64,000 nucleotides of DNA from Streptomyces finlayi (GCF_014216315.1 NZ_CP045702.1:2728001-2792000), one strand, 5' to 3'. Shown: positions 32,144 to 40,529, numbered from the stretch's first letter. The notes: generated by a model not told the origin, from the sequence alone. A program made the numbers and translations.

Positions 32144-33895
32144 GTGGGACTGAGCGTATGGCCGGCCCCAGAGGATTCCGGCGTCGTCGGTCCCACTGGA
32201 GCAGCCGGCCCGAAGGGCGACACGGGAGCGACCGGCGCCAAGGGTGCGACCGGATCGACCGGAGCGCAGGGCGTTCAGGGAGTGGCCGGCAAGTCCGTCC
32301 TCCAGGGCGTAGAGGTCCCCGCGGCCTCGCTCGGAACGGACGGCGACGTCTACCTCCAGAAGACCGAGAACACCTTCCTGGGCGTGACCAGCGCGACCGT
32401 CGCCGTCTACGTCAAGGCGGCCGGCACCTGGTCCAAGGTCGGGACCGACCTGCGAGGCGCGGCCTGGTACGTCAACTCCGGTTCGACGCCGAGCACTGAC
32501 ACCAAGCCCGGCGACATGCTCCTCAACACCACGTCCGGCGCCCTGTACCAGCGCACCGCGAGCGGCTGGGGCTCCTCGATCGGAACCCTGAAGGGCGCGA
32601 CTGGCGACACCGGCCCGGCCGGACCGCAGGGCCCGAAGGGTGACCCCGGCACCGTCGAGAACGCGGTCCCCAAGGTCGGCACGGTCGACGGCGCCAACAT
32701 CTATCTGAAGGGCGACGGGGTCTCCGCCCCGCTCAACGTCTACGGCAACAACGTGGACGACAAGCGCATAGCCGTCCTGAAGTCCGGCTCGGTCTACAGC
32801 AACGGCGCGGCGAACACTTTCTACACGGTGGGCGTCGGCGACACCACGACCGACTTCGCGGGCGGCAGCTACGTCATGGCGATGAAGAACGCCGCGACCT
32901 TGCCCACCACGAATCCGGTGAACGGTGTCGTCGCCTACTCGCAGGCCGGCGTTTTCAAGGTCAAGCAGGCGGACGGCTCGACCGTCGTTCCTGCCGACGC
33001 GCTCCCGAAGGCTGGCGGAACCCTGACGGGGTCCGTCGACATGAAGCCCACCTCCGGGGACGCCCTCACCGCGTACGGCAGTACCGACCCGGCCACGTAC
33101 TTCCGCGTCACGTCGGCCGGCCACCCCTACAGCAACAGCCTCCGGTCCACCTTCTACAACGTCGGCGTAGGCGACACGACCACCCCGTTCGGCGGTGGCG
33201 TCCGCGTACTCGGGATGCAGAACGCCACGACCGTCCCGACGACCAACCCGTCCAACGGTGTCGTGGCCTACGCCGAGGGTGGCGTGATGAAGGTCCGCCA
33301 GACCGATGGACAGGTCATCACCGTTGGCTCGCAGCCCGCGCTTCCCAGCCTGTGGGAACCGGAGGATCTCGGCCTGAAGGCGTGGGCCTACGACCCGGCC
33401 GTCTCCCAGTCGGCGCCGATCTACTGCGGGACCACGCCGCGCCTGGCTGCGGTCAAGCTGAACAAGCGCACCTCGATCACGAAGATCGTGTGGCACTTCG
33501 GCGGCTACGCGGGCGGCCTGATCGCCGGGTCCTGGGCCGCGATCTACAACGCGTCCACCATGGTCCGCGTCGGCAACGCGACCACGATCGAGGCAGGCAA
33601 CGAGCCGGCCGAGCAGCACGACCCCGGCGGCAACGCCTCGGCGACGACGCTGGACGCGGCCGTGACCCTGGACCCCGGCGTCTATTACGTGGTGTGGCGG
33701 TTCAACTACAACACCACCACGGGCGACGGGCCGATGATCCTCGGCATCGAGAACTCGTACGGAGGGCCGGCAAACCAGTTCGGCCTCAACAACCTCTGGC
33801 GCTACGGCCGACTGTCCACGTCGCCGACGACGTCGCCCTCCCCGCTCTCTGGCGTCGCCAACGAGTCCAACCGTTTCTGGGTCGCCCTCGCGTGA
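32144..33895 (+). CDS. Tail fibre with collagen-like repeats
   Basis: 583 residues from a GTG. Two collagen-like G-X-Y blocks (GPTGAAGPKGDTGATGAKG at about 22-40, and GPQGPKGDPG near residue 160) flank a small domain. Two related about 100-residue repeats follow (SNGAANTFYTVGVGDTTTDF and SNSLRSTFYNVGVGDTTTPF). A C-terminal beta domain probably recognises the receptor. Expected to be trimeric. Confidence 0.82.
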   Translation: MGLSVWPAPEDSGVVGPTGAAGPKGDTGATGAKGATGSTGAQGVQGVAGKSVLQGVEVPAASLGTDGDVYLQKTENTFLGVTSATVAVYVKAAGTWSKVGTDLRGAAWYVNSGSTPSTDTKPGDMLLNTTSGALYQRTASGWGSSIGTLKGATGDTGPAGPQGPKGDPGTVENAVPKVGTVDGANIYLKGDGVSAPLNVYGNNVDDKRIAVLKSGSVYSNGAANTFYTVGVGDTTTDFAGGSYVMAMKNAATLPTTNPVNGVVAYSQAGVFKVKQADGSTVVPADALPKAGGTLTGSVDMKPTSGDALTAYGSTDPATYFRVTSAGHPYSNSLRSTFYNVGVGDTTTPFGGGVRVLGMQNATTVPTTNPSNGVVAYAEGGVMKVRQTDGQVITVGSQPALPSLWEPEDLGLKAWAYDPAVSQSAPIYCGTTPRLAAVKLNKRTSITKIVWHFGGYAGGLIAGSWAAIYNASTMVRVGNATTIEAGNEPAEQHDPGGNASATTLDAAVTLDPGVYYVVWRFNYNTTTGDGPMILGIENSYGGPANQFGLNNLWRYGRLSTSPTTSPSPLSGVANESNRFWVALA

Positions 33896-33921
33896 CCCTC
33901 CCCCTCTAAGGAGTCACCCCC

Positions 33922-34167
33922 TTGGCCATCACTGGCGGTCTCGTCCGCGCCCACTACGGCACCGACGAGATGAAGCTCCAGGACTACATCCACATCACGA
34001 TCGACCCGGACATCCCGGAATACCTCCAGGGCTCGCTCAGCCACATCGAGCGGGCGGCCGTCGTCGATGCCGCGCTGGCTGCGGCCGTGGCCGCACTGCC
34101 GGCCTCCTTCGGTCTCGCTGTGGCGAGTCGGATCGACGAGGTGCCCACCGAGGTTGCCCGCCGCTAA
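33922..34167 (+). CDS. Small tail-associated protein
   Basis: 81 residues with a TTG start after AAGGAGTCACCCCC. MAITGGLVRAHYGTDEMKLQDYIHITIDPDIPEYLQGSLSHIERAAVVDAAL. Function not recognised; it is sandwiched between fibre genes. Confidence 0.55.
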   Translation: MAITGGLVRAHYGTDEMKLQDYIHITIDPDIPEYLQGSLSHIERAAVVDAALAAAVAALPASFGLAVASRIDEVPTEVARR

Positions 34168-34188
34168 CGCCGACTCGCCCCGACCCGC

Positions 34189-34220
34189 AGGCCCCCGAGT
34201 GACTTGGTCGCTGGGGGCCT
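34189..34220 (+). terminator. Hairpin terminator inside the tail fibre region
   Basis: AGGCCCCC pairs with GGGGGCCT around a 16-nt loop, followed by TTCC. It probably reduces read-through into the second fibre gene. Confidence 0.6.
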
Positions 34221-34245
34221 TTCCTATTCCCAGGAAGGACCCCCA

Positions 34246-35574
34246 GTGACCATCACGTCCTACCCCTTCGATGAGCAGCCGGTCAGCGAAGGCCAGTTCT
34301 CCTACCTCTTCCGCGAGCTTCAGTCCACGGGCGTCGCCGATCAGGTGGGCGGCTCCTCCTTCAACACCTACGGCGACAGCTCGGGTATGCAGGTCAAGGT
34401 GGCCCCCGGCTTCGCCCTGGTGCGTGGCCACGCGGTGCAGTCGACGGGCACCGAGACGATCACCATCGCGGCGGCCTCGACGAGCGCCCGCATCGACCGC
34501 GTGGTCCTGCGCCTGGACCCGGCCGCGAACTCCATCGTGCTCGCCGTTGTGCAGGGAGCGCCCGGCGGTGGCGTTCCCGCCCTCACCCAGACCGACACCG
34601 GTGTCTACGAGTTCCCGCTGGCTCAGGTCTCGGTCGCCGTGGGTGCTGCAACGATCTCGGCCTCGGCCGTGACGAGCGAGCGCCGGTTCATCGGCAACAC
34701 CGTGGGCGGCTGGACGAGCACGACTCGACCCCAGTCACCGCGGATCGGCCGGCTCGGGCTGAACACCTCGACGAGCACGTGGGAGTACTGGACCGGCTCG
34801 GCCTGGTCCGCGCTCGCCCCGACCGTGACGTGGGCCTCGATCTCCGGTCGGCCCAACGAGTTCACGCCTGGCAGTCACACGCATGACTGGGGCGACGTCA
34901 TCAACAAGCCGACCGCCTTCAACCCCAGCACCCACACGCACGACTGGGCGCAGGTCACGGGCAGGCCGGCCACGTACCCGCCCAACTCGCACGGGCATGA
35001 CTGGGACGAGATCAGCGGAAAGCCGTCCACGTTCGCGCCGGCCTCCCACTCGCACACCTGGGCCTCGATCACCTCGAAGCCTGACACCTTCGCGCCGTCG
35101 TCCCACTCCCACTCGGGCTACCTCACGTCGGGCTCGACGATCGCCTGGGCCAACGGCTCGAAGAAGCCGCACGCGAACTCTGCCAGCGGCTCGGGCACCT
35201 GGTACGCGGTCTGGGTTGAGGGAGACGGCACCTTCTGCCGGAACACCTCCTCGATCAAGTTCAAGGAGAACGTCAGGGACTTCGACGTCCACGCCGAGGA
35301 CGTCCTTGCCCTGCGCCCCGTGGTCTACGACCGCAAGGACCAGGTCAAGGAAGACGGCTCCGTGAAGGAGGGCCGCAAGGACGAGGTCGGCCTGATCGCT
35401 GAAGAGGTCGAGGCCGCCGGCCTTTCCTGGCTGGTCAACTACCTCGACGGCGAAGTGGACGGCCTGCGGTACGACCTCCTGGGCGTCGCGCTGCTCCCGG
35501 TCGTCCAGCGCCAGGCCGCCCAGCTCGCGGCCATGGAGACTCGCCTCGCCGCGCTGGAGTCCAAGGCCGCCTGA
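34246..35574 (+). CDS. Tail fibre with HxH repeats and intramolecular chaperone domain
   Basis: 442 residues from the GTG at 34246. The N-terminal part (VTITSYPFDEQPVSEGQFSYLF) resembles baseplate-type attachment domains. Residues about 205-290 contain five repeats such as SHTHDWGDVINKP, whose HxH pairs can bind metal along a trimeric shaft. The C-terminus (SSIKFKENVRDFDVHAEDVLALRPVVYDRKD) is a peptidase S74 chaperone domain that folds the trimer and may be cleaved off. Confidence 0.85.
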   Translation: MTITSYPFDEQPVSEGQFSYLFRELQSTGVADQVGGSSFNTYGDSSGMQVKVAPGFALVRGHAVQSTGTETITIAAASTSARIDRVVLRLDPAANSIVLAVVQGAPGGGVPALTQTDTGVYEFPLAQVSVAVGAATISASAVTSERRFIGNTVGGWTSTTRPQSPRIGRLGLNTSTSTWEYWTGSAWSALAPTVTWASISGRPNEFTPGSHTHDWGDVINKPTAFNPSTHTHDWAQVTGRPATYPPNSHGHDWDEISGKPSTFAPASHSHTWASITSKPDTFAPSSHSHSGYLTSGSTIAWANGSKKPHANSASGSGTWYAVWVEGDGTFCRNTSSIKFKENVRDFDVHAEDVLALRPVVYDRKDQVKEDGSVKEGRKDEVGLIAEEVEAAGLSWLVNYLDGEVDGLRYDLLGVALLPVVQRQAAQLAAMETRLAALESKAA

Positions 35575-35948
35575 TGATGACGCTCGCTCTCGAACCCACT
35601 GTTCAGGTCGCCGCCGTCACCGCAGGCGGCACGATCCTGGTCACCCTGATCGGCATCGGAGCCGAGTTCCTGCGCCGTCAGACTCGCGCCATCAACGAGA
35701 TGCGCGAGCACACCCAGGAAGCACGCGACCAGGTCGCGAACACGCACACCACGAACCTGCGAGATGACCTCGACTCCGTGATGTTCCGGATCGATCGCGT
35801 CCTCGCCGGCCAGGAGCGCCACGACGACGCCCTCCGTCAGCAGGGCGCAGAGATCGCCGGCCTCCGCTCGGACATCGCGCACGAGCGCCGTGAGCGCCTG
35901 GCGGTGGCCGAGCGCCTCGACGACCACATGGCATCCACCAACGCCTGA
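35574..35948 (+). CDS. DUF2746-like membrane protein with coiled coil
   Basis: 124 residues. One N-terminal hydrophobic segment (VAAVTAGGTILVTLIGIGAEFL) is followed by a long coiled coil (HTTNLRDDLDSVMFRIDRVLAGQERHDDALRQQGAEIAGLRSD). This matches DUF2746 proteins found near actinophage lysis genes, possibly holin-related. Its start overlaps the fibre stop. Confidence 0.68.
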   Translation: MMTLALEPTVQVAAVTAGGTILVTLIGIGAEFLRRQTRAINEMREHTQEARDQVANTHTTNLRDDLDSVMFRIDRVLAGQERHDDALRQQGAEIAGLRSDIAHERRERLAVAERLDDHMASTNA

Positions 35949-35960
35949 CCCATCCCCTTC

Positions 35961-35995
35961 CGAAGGCCCTGTCTCCCAGTGAGGCGGGGCCTTCG
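35961..35995 (+). terminator. Hairpin terminator before the endolysin gene
   Basis: CGAAGGCCC pairs with GGGCCTTCG around a 17-nt loop between the DUF2746 gene and the endolysin. Confidence 0.6.
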
Positions 35996-36017
35996 GCGTT
36001 CCCTTGGAGGCACACCC

Positions 36018-37151
36018 TTGACTGCTCACATCTACCCGAAGGCCGACGCGACGTCGCAGTGGTTCCACACCGCGTACCAGGGCGACACCATGGCCCACCC
36101 GAACGTGATCGTCCTGCACACCACGGAGGGCAGCTCGTTCCCGTCGTACGGGGGCGGTGGCTCCGCGCCCACCTTCACGATCAAGGGCGGCACCGTCCGT
36201 CAGCACTTCTACGCCAACGAGTCCGCTCGGGCTCTGGTCAACGCGGCCGGCGGGGTTCAGACCAACACGCTCAACGCGATCCAGATCGAGCTTGTGGGCA
36301 CGTGCGACAAGGGCGGCCCTGGCCTGTACTGGCCGGACGCTGATGACGCGGACCTTGCGGCCCTGGCCGAGCTGGTGAAGTGGCTGACGGACACCTACCC
36401 GATCCCGGTCGTGTCGACGTCCAAGCCGTGGCTGTCCTACCCGTCGAGCTACGGGTCCGCCCGTGGTCAGCGCATGTCGTTCGCCGAGTGGGAGAACTTC
36501 AACGGGATCTGTGGACATCAGCATGTCCCGGAGAACGACCACGGCGACCCCGGTAACTTCCCGATCAAGCGCCTGATCGAGCTGGTCAAGGGCGCCAAGC
36601 CGTCGACCGGCGGTTCGACCGCTCCCTCGGAGCCGGCAGCCTGGGACGGCAAGAGCTTCCCCGGCGCGAGCGCCTTCGTCCTGGGCAAGTCGCACCCGGC
36701 CGTCACGGTCCTCGGTCAGCGCCTGGTCGCTCACGGGTACGGCCGCTTCTACTCGGTCGGTCCTGGCCCGACGTTCGGCCAGGCCGAAAAGGACGCGACG
36801 CAGGCGTTCCAGAAGGCCCAGGGCTGGAGCGGCGCGGACGCTGACGGCTACCCCGGCTCGTCCACCTGGTCCCGCCTGATGGCGGCCCCGGCGACTGCGG
36901 CCAAGACGTACCTGTCCCTGTCCACGGGCGTGAAGCCGGGCGCGAAGCACGCGCAGGTGAAGAAGCTCCAGACGTTCCTCGTCAAGGCCGGGTACGGCCC
37001 GATCAAGGGCTCGGTCACGGACTTCTACGGCGCGGAGACGCAGGCCGCGGTGGCTCGCTTCCACAAGAAGAACCCGGCGCTGTCCTCGAAAGCGTACGAC
37101 CCGGCGATCGGGTCCAAGGGCTTCGTCGAGCTTCAGAAGGAGGCCGAGTGA
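36018..37151 (+). CDS. Endolysin: N-acetylmuramoyl-L-alanine amidase with two peptidoglycan-binding domains
   Basis: 377 residues with a TTG start after TTGGAGGCACACCC. An Amidase_2 domain (residues 1-190) contains NVIVLHTTEG, AIQIELVG and ICGHQHVPENDHGDPG with zinc-binding His and Asp. Two PG_binding_1 repeats follow (VTVLGQRLVAHGYGRFYSVGPGPTFGQAEKDATQAFQ and AQVKKLQTFLVKAGYG). Cuts the cell wall at lysis. Confidence 0.9.
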   Translation: MTAHIYPKADATSQWFHTAYQGDTMAHPNVIVLHTTEGSSFPSYGGGGSAPTFTIKGGTVRQHFYANESARALVNAAGGVQTNTLNAIQIELVGTCDKGGPGLYWPDADDADLAALAELVKWLTDTYPIPVVSTSKPWLSYPSSYGSARGQRMSFAEWENFNGICGHQHVPENDHGDPGNFPIKRLIELVKGAKPSTGGSTAPSEPAAWDGKSFPGASAFVLGKSHPAVTVLGQRLVAHGYGRFYSVGPGPTFGQAEKDATQAFQKAQGWSGADADGYPGSSTWSRLMAAPATAAKTYLSLSTGVKPGAKHAQVKKLQTFLVKAGYGPIKGSVTDFYGAETQAAVARFHKKNPALSSKAYDPAIGSKGFVELQKEAE

Positions 37152-37354
37152 GCCAGCACGCTAAGCCCTTGGGGCTGATCCTTCCTCTCCTGCCGAAGCG
37201 GGTACAGCCGTACGCCAAGGCGGCGGTCGCCCTGCTCGGCGCCCTGGCCGGCCTCGCGGTGATGTACGGCATCGACGAGCCGAGAATCGCGGCGGCCGTC
37301 CAGGTGCTCACCGCGCTCGGTGTGTACGTCCAGCCCAACGGAGAGTCCGAGTAA
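37148..37354 (+). CDS. Putative holin
   Basis: 68 residues, GTGA-coupled to the endolysin gene. Two hydrophobic segments (AKAAVALLGALAGLAVMYGI and IAAAVQVLTALGVYV) with a short acidic end, the size and order of small actinophage holins. Confidence 0.7.
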   Translation: MSQHAKPLGLILPLLPKRVQPYAKAAVALLGALAGLAVMYGIDEPRIAAAVQVLTALGVYVQPNGESE

Positions 37355-37360
37355 CACAGA

Positions 37361-37392
37361 AGCCCCCACTGACCTCGCGGTCGGTGGGGGCT
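37361..37392. terminator. Bidirectional terminator ending the late operon
   Basis: A 14-bp stem AGCCCCCACTGACC and complement with a 4-nt loop, followed by CTCTCTTCTC. It lies between convergent genes (holin + and the Lsr2-like gene -). Confidence 0.85.
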
Positions 37393-37403
37393 CTCTTCTC
37401 GTC

Positions 37404-37745
37404 TCAGCCCTTCTGTGCCTGCTTCTGGGCCTCGATCTCCTCCAGGGTCATGATCTTCGGCGCCCTGCTGGCGGTCTTCGCGGGAGTCTTCTTCGCAGGG
37501 GTCTTCTTCGCCGCAGCCTTCTTCGCCGTCGTCTTCCTTGTCACCCGTTTGACGGCAGGCGCCGGGGCCGTCCGAGCCTCTGCCGGGGCCGCGACCTGCG
37601 CACCCTTCGCCTGCTGGATCAGTTCCTCGATCGGCGCGGCGTGCGTCCCGCAGAGGTCCAGGTCGACAGGCTCCTCACCCTCGGGCGTGATGGTGTAGGT
37701 CTTCGCCGGGGTCAGCTTGTCGAGGTCGCAAGCGGTGATCTTCAT
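37404..37745 (-). CDS. Small basic DNA-binding protein (Lsr2/histone-like)
   Basis: 113 residues from the ATG at 37745 (GGAG upstream). The first 45 residues (KTYTITPEGEEPVDLDLCGTHAAPIEELI) resemble the dimerisation domain of phage Lsr2-like proteins. The rest is a Lys/Ala/Pro repeat tail (KKAAAKKTPAKKTPAKTA) like histone H1. It is transcribed divergently from the repressor, sharing an operator-covered promoter region, so it may act in lysogeny or in silencing. Confidence 0.65.
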   Translation of the reverse strand: MKITACDLDKLTPAKTYTITPEGEEPVDLDLCGTHAAPIEELIQQAKGAQVAAPAEARTAPAPAVKRVTRKTTAKKAAAKKTPAKKTPAKTASRAPKIMTLEEIEAQKQAQKG

Positions 37746-37796
37746 CGGGGCTCCGGTGGATTCTGTAGCCAGCGCTACGGTCGCGGGTGTGCAGGG

Positions 37797-37834
37797 TTGA
37801 CAAGGTCGGGGCATAATGGGAGTGTAAGTAGTGC
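37797..37834 (+). promoter_or_regulatory. Repressor promoter overlapped by a stoperator
   Basis: TTGACA (37797-37802), a 17-nt spacer and GAGTGT (37820-37825) form a plausible promoter. The motif GAGTGTAAGTAGTGC (37820-37834) covers the -10 region, which would allow autoregulation. Confidence 0.55.
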
Positions 37835-37848
37835 AAGATCAAGACCGC

Positions 37849-37872
37849 CGGTAACACACGCGGTAACACACC
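37849..37872. repeat. Tandem 12-bp repeat before the repressor gene
   Basis: CGGTAACACACG and CGGTAACACACC directly adjoin, ending 15 bp before the repressor ATG. On the minus strand each reads GTGTGTTACCG, like the first half of the stoperator (GTGTGTTAG at 41028), so they may be extra half-operators. Confidence 0.6.
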
Positions 37873-37887
37873 GAGGGAAGGACGGCC

Positions 37888-38376
37888 ATGGGGGCACGCA
37901 AGATCCAGGACAAGGAAGAGGTCATCAGATGGTTCGAGGAGGGCTGGACGTACCAGGAGATGACCGAGGAGTACAAGCGTAAGTACGGCATCGACACCGT
38001 CTCCTCGATGTGGGGGAACTTCCGGTACCGCGAGGGGCTGGACCGGCGTATCGCACGGGACGACGAGCTTATCCCGTGGGCGGTGAAGAAGGAGCACCGT
38101 CAGCCGTACCCGATCATCATGCTGCGCGTGGAGGCCCGCAGGCGTGCCGGCCTGCCGCTCGACGAGGACAAGACCCAGCGGCTCGCGCGCTGGAAGCAGA
38201 TGCTCGAAGACAACAACTGCGTCGTGCACTACGACCCGGACACAGAGGAAGGGTGGTTCTATGTGCCCCGCGAGGAAGGCGACGACGACATCATCCGTCG
38301 CCCGGAGCGCAAGACGACCAAGCGCAAGAACGCTGACGAGCACACCGACTACAGCAAGACGGACTACAACAAGTAG
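37888..38376 (+). CDS. Immunity repressor, mycobacteriophage L5/Bxb1 type
   Basis: 162 residues. An N-terminal helix-turn-helix region (KEEVIRWFEEGWTYQEMTEEYKRKYG...VSSMWGNFR) is followed by a segment matching, from memory, the L5 gp71 C-terminal half: RLARWKQMLEDNNCVVHYDP...WFYVPREEGDDDIIR. L5 gp71 binds 13-bp stoperators across its genome and shuts off transcription. Here the matching array is the 15-bp GTGTG motif. The gene has its own promoter and terminator, as needed in a lysogen. I am confident of the family, less so of the exact binding site. Confidence 0.85.
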   Translation: MGARKIQDKEEVIRWFEEGWTYQEMTEEYKRKYGIDTVSSMWGNFRYREGLDRRIARDDELIPWAVKKEHRQPYPIIMLRVEARRRAGLPLDEDKTQRLARWKQMLEDNNCVVHYDPDTEEGWFYVPREEGDDDIIRRPERKTTKRKNADEHTDYSKTDYNK

Positions 38377-38401
38377 ACGTCCCGACCCCTCTGACCTGCG
38401 A

Positions 38402-38428
38402 AGCCCCCTTCCCCGAAGGGGGCCTTTT
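38402..38428 (+). terminator. Terminator downstream of the repressor
   Basis: GCCCCCTT pairs with AAGGGGGC around CCCCG, followed by a T-run (CTTTTCG): a classical intrinsic terminator. Confidence 0.88.
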
Positions 38429-38505
38429 CGTTATCAAAGAGGGCTGATCGTTTACTCCTCACCTACTCCGCTTGGGTTAGATTTTCCTTAACTTCTGGAG
38501 CTTCG

Positions 38506-38563
38506 TTGACACCCCCGCTCGGGTGTGCGACACTCCAGCCCCTGCCTAGTCATACTTACACAC
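38506..38563 (+). promoter_or_regulatory. Putative early rightward promoter with downstream operator
   Basis: TTGACA (38506-38511), 17 nt and GACACT (38529-38534) precede the early operon. A stoperator in the opposite orientation (minus strand GTGTGTAAGTATGAC, 38549-38563) lies about 10-25 nt after the expected start of transcription, where a bound repressor would block initiation. Confidence 0.55.
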
Positions 38564-38568
38564 TTCGG

Positions 38569-38583
38569 AGATGATAGTGATAC
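38569..38583 (+). promoter_or_regulatory. Degenerate stoperator-like motif over a start codon
   Basis: AGATGATAGTGATAC keeps the GATAGTG core and covers the ATG of the first early right gene. A weak match. Confidence 0.4.
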
Positions 38584-38834
38584 GAGTCCTGGAGAGGGCC
38601 GCACTGGTTGCCGATTCCGGCAACATCAGCGTTCACATCGACGCTGACGCGGAGGACTATCACATCCTGGTCAACCCCATGCAGCACAGCTCAACCGCGA
38701 TGCGCGAGCTGCTGAACTTCCTCGGACAGATCGGCTACGAGCTGATCGACGAAGACGAGTACGAGCCCGAGTTCGACGAAGACGGCAACGTCCGTTTCTA
38801 CCTCGCCGAGTGCGACCCGAAGGTGGCCGAGTGA
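38571..38834 (+). CDS. Small acidic early protein
   Basis: 87 residues: MIVIRVLERAALVADSGNISVHIDADAEDYHILVNPMQHSSTAMRELLNFLG, then an acidic tail. First gene of the early right operon, GTGA-coupled to the nuclease gene. Function unknown. Confidence 0.6.
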   Translation: MIVIRVLERAALVADSGNISVHIDADAEDYHILVNPMQHSSTAMRELLNFLGQIGYELIDEDEYEPEFDEDGNVRFYLAECDPKVAE

Positions 38835-39796
38835 CACTGAACCTGATCGAGATCCCGCAGAAGTCCGCACACCCCAACCACGCCGTACCGCGAGATGGTT
38901 GGGGCCGACCCCTGGTAGTGCCGAAGGCCGGCGGGAAGCCGAAGGGCCACACCAGGACCACGACGTTCATCGACTGCATCGAGGACAAGTCCAGCCTGGT
39001 CGACTGGGGTAAGCGCATGGTCCTGTTCGGCGCCTCGCGCCGGCCGGACCTGGTGGACAAGGCCCGCGGCCTCGACCCCGAGAACGCGGACGACAAGAAG
39101 CAGCTCAACGCCCTTGCCGAGCAGGCAACCGCCGCGTCGGGCGCCAACGACAAGCGCGAGCGGGGAACCTACCTCCACACGCTCTCGGAGCTGGTCGACG
39201 CAGGTCAGCCCCTGCCGGCCTCGGCCTCCAAGCAGGACATCGCCGACATGGGCGCGTACCTCATGGAGACGTCGGTCCTGAAGGTGATCTCCGTCGAACA
39301 GTTCGTCGTCGTGAACGAGTTGGGCGTGGCCGGCACCTTCGACCGCATGGTCCAGTACGCCGGTCCCGACCCTGACGGGCAGTGGATCGAGGACGAGTTC
39401 ATCGCGGACCTGAAGACCGGCAGCGTGAAGTACGGCGGCCTGAAGATGGCGGCCCAGCTCGCGGTGTACTCGCGCGGCGAGGTCTACGACCACACCCGCT
39501 TCCCGGTGAACGTCGACAGCAAAGCCGAGCTTGCTTCTTTCAAGAAGCGTGTGATAGAAGTACAGGACGCGGAGGGCGCTTACTCGCCTCTGCGGCCGGT
39601 CAACCAGAAGTGGGGCATCATCATCCACCTGCCTGCGGGTGAGGGTGAGTGCACGCTGTACTGGGTTGACCTGGAGATCGGATGGAAGGCGGCCCAACTG
39701 GCGCTGACCATCCGCGAGATGCGGTCGTTGAGCCGTAAGGCGATGAAGCCCTTCGTGGCGCAGGTCACACAAGACCAGGTCGCTTCGGCCGCCTGA
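38831..39796 (+). CDS. PD-(D/E)XK exonuclease (RecB/Cas4-like)
   Basis: 321 residues from the GTG at 38831. RGTYLHTLSELVDAG gives the leading His, and GVAGTFDRMVQY...EFIADLKTGSVKYG gives the D...DxK core with the following motif (MAAQLAVYSRG). It probably digests DNA ends for phage recombination, with the proteins encoded next as possible partners. A stoperator lies inside the gene. Confidence 0.78.
   Translation: MTLNLIEIPQKSAHPNHAVPRDGWGRPLVVPKAGGKPKGHTRTTTFIDCIEDKSSLVDWGKRMVLFGASRRPDLVDKARGLDPENADDKKQLNALAEQATAASGANDKRERGTYLHTLSELVDAGQPLPASASKQDIADMGAYLMETSVLKVISVEQFVVVNELGVAGTFDRMVQYAGPDPDGQWIEDEFIADLKTGSVKYGGLKMAAQLAVYSRGEVYDHTRFPVNVDSKAELASFKKRVIEVQDAEGAYSPLRPVNQKWGIIIHLPAGEGECTLYWVDLEIGWKAAQLALTIREMRSLSRKAMKPFVAQVTQDQVASAA
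39549..39563 (+). promoter_or_regulatory. Stoperator-like motif, GTGTGATAGAAGTAC
   Basis: Within the nuclease gene, encoding part of KRVIEVQ; one of two intragenic copies in the early right operon. Confidence 0.55.
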
Positions 39797-39798
39797 AA

Positions 39799-39813
39799 GT
39801 GTGATAGAGTGAC
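39799..39813 (+). promoter_or_regulatory. Stoperator-like motif, GTGTGATAGAGTGAC
   Basis: Just after the nuclease stop codon. Confidence 0.72.
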
Positions 39814-39849
39814 GAAGTCAGCGGGGCAAGAGAGAGGAACAACCACTCA

Positions 39850-40332
39850 GTGAGTGAAACGAGCAGGGCCCTTACGGTCACGATCAAGTATGGCAAGTCG
39901 TATGACGATAGCTGGGCGGTCTTCAAGGGCCGGCCGGGCGAGGTCCGCGACGACATCCTGGATTTCTTCGGGATGGATCGTGATAGTGTGACTGGACTGA
40001 CGTTGAGCGACATCGTCACGAACGCCACGAACCTTGCGCACGGCAAGGGCCTGATCGCCACGCAGCTCGGCGGCACGGTCATCGCAGAGGACACGCCCCC
40101 GGCCAAGCCGGCAGGCGGAGACCCGTGGGCCAGTCTCGGCGGTACGCCGCAGGCCGCGAGCGCGCCGACCGCCAGCCCCGAGCAGGACAAGAACGCGTGG
40201 ATTCTCGGGGAGATCGAGAAGCAGACCAACCGCGCTGACCTGAAGAAGATCTGGGCCAACAACCAGTCCTTCTTCGCCGAGGCGGCCGTGATGGATGCCT
40301 ACAAGGCCAAGGGCAAGGCGTTGCCCGCATGA
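39850..40332 (+). CDS. Early protein of unknown function (possible recombination partner)
   Basis: 160 residues, GTG start. An N-terminal beta domain (RALTVTIKYGKSYDDSWAVFKGRPGEVRDDILDFFGMD) and a Pro/Ala linker are followed by a C-terminal helical domain (EQDKNAWILGEIEKQTNRADLKKIWANNQSFF). Its place after the exonuclease suggests a role in DNA recombination or replication, but no family is recognised. Confidence 0.55.
   Translation: MSETSRALTVTIKYGKSYDDSWAVFKGRPGEVRDDILDFFGMDRDSVTGLTLSDIVTNATNLAHGKGLIATQLGGTVIAEDTPPAKPAGGDPWASLGGTPQAASAPTASPEQDKNAWILGEIEKQTNRADLKKIWANNQSFFAEAAVMDAYKAKGKALPA
39978..39992 (+). promoter_or_regulatory. Stoperator-like motif, TCGTGATAGTGTGAC
   Basis: Intragenic copy encoding part of MDRDSVTG in the gene at 39850-40332. 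Confidence 0.55.
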
Positions 40333-40529
40333 GCAAGGTGACCATCGTCAGCACGGTGACGTACGCGATCGAAGTAGACGTACCCCTCTTCTTCCTGGTC
40401 GACGAGAAGCAGTTCGCCGCCTCGCACGCCAAGGAACACGAGCGGTCTTTCCGTGCGGGCCTGCCCGCCGGAACCGAGCTGCTGGACGTGAAGGCGACGG
40501 CTGTCGTCGTCGCCGGCCGCCCGAAGTAG
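40329..40529 (+). CDS. Small early protein
   Basis: 66 residues, ATGA-coupled to the gene before it: MSKVTIVSTVTYAIEVDVPLFFLVDEKQFAASHAKEHERSF. Function unknown. Confidence 0.55.
   Translation: MSKVTIVSTVTYAIEVDVPLFFLVDEKQFAASHAKEHERSFRAGLPAGTELLDVKATAVVVAGRPK

Noticed and set aside
37812..37817. CATAAT as the -10 box of the repressor promoter
   Set aside because: It lies only 9 nt after TTGACA, too close for a normal promoter; the 17-nt spacing to GAGTGT is preferred.
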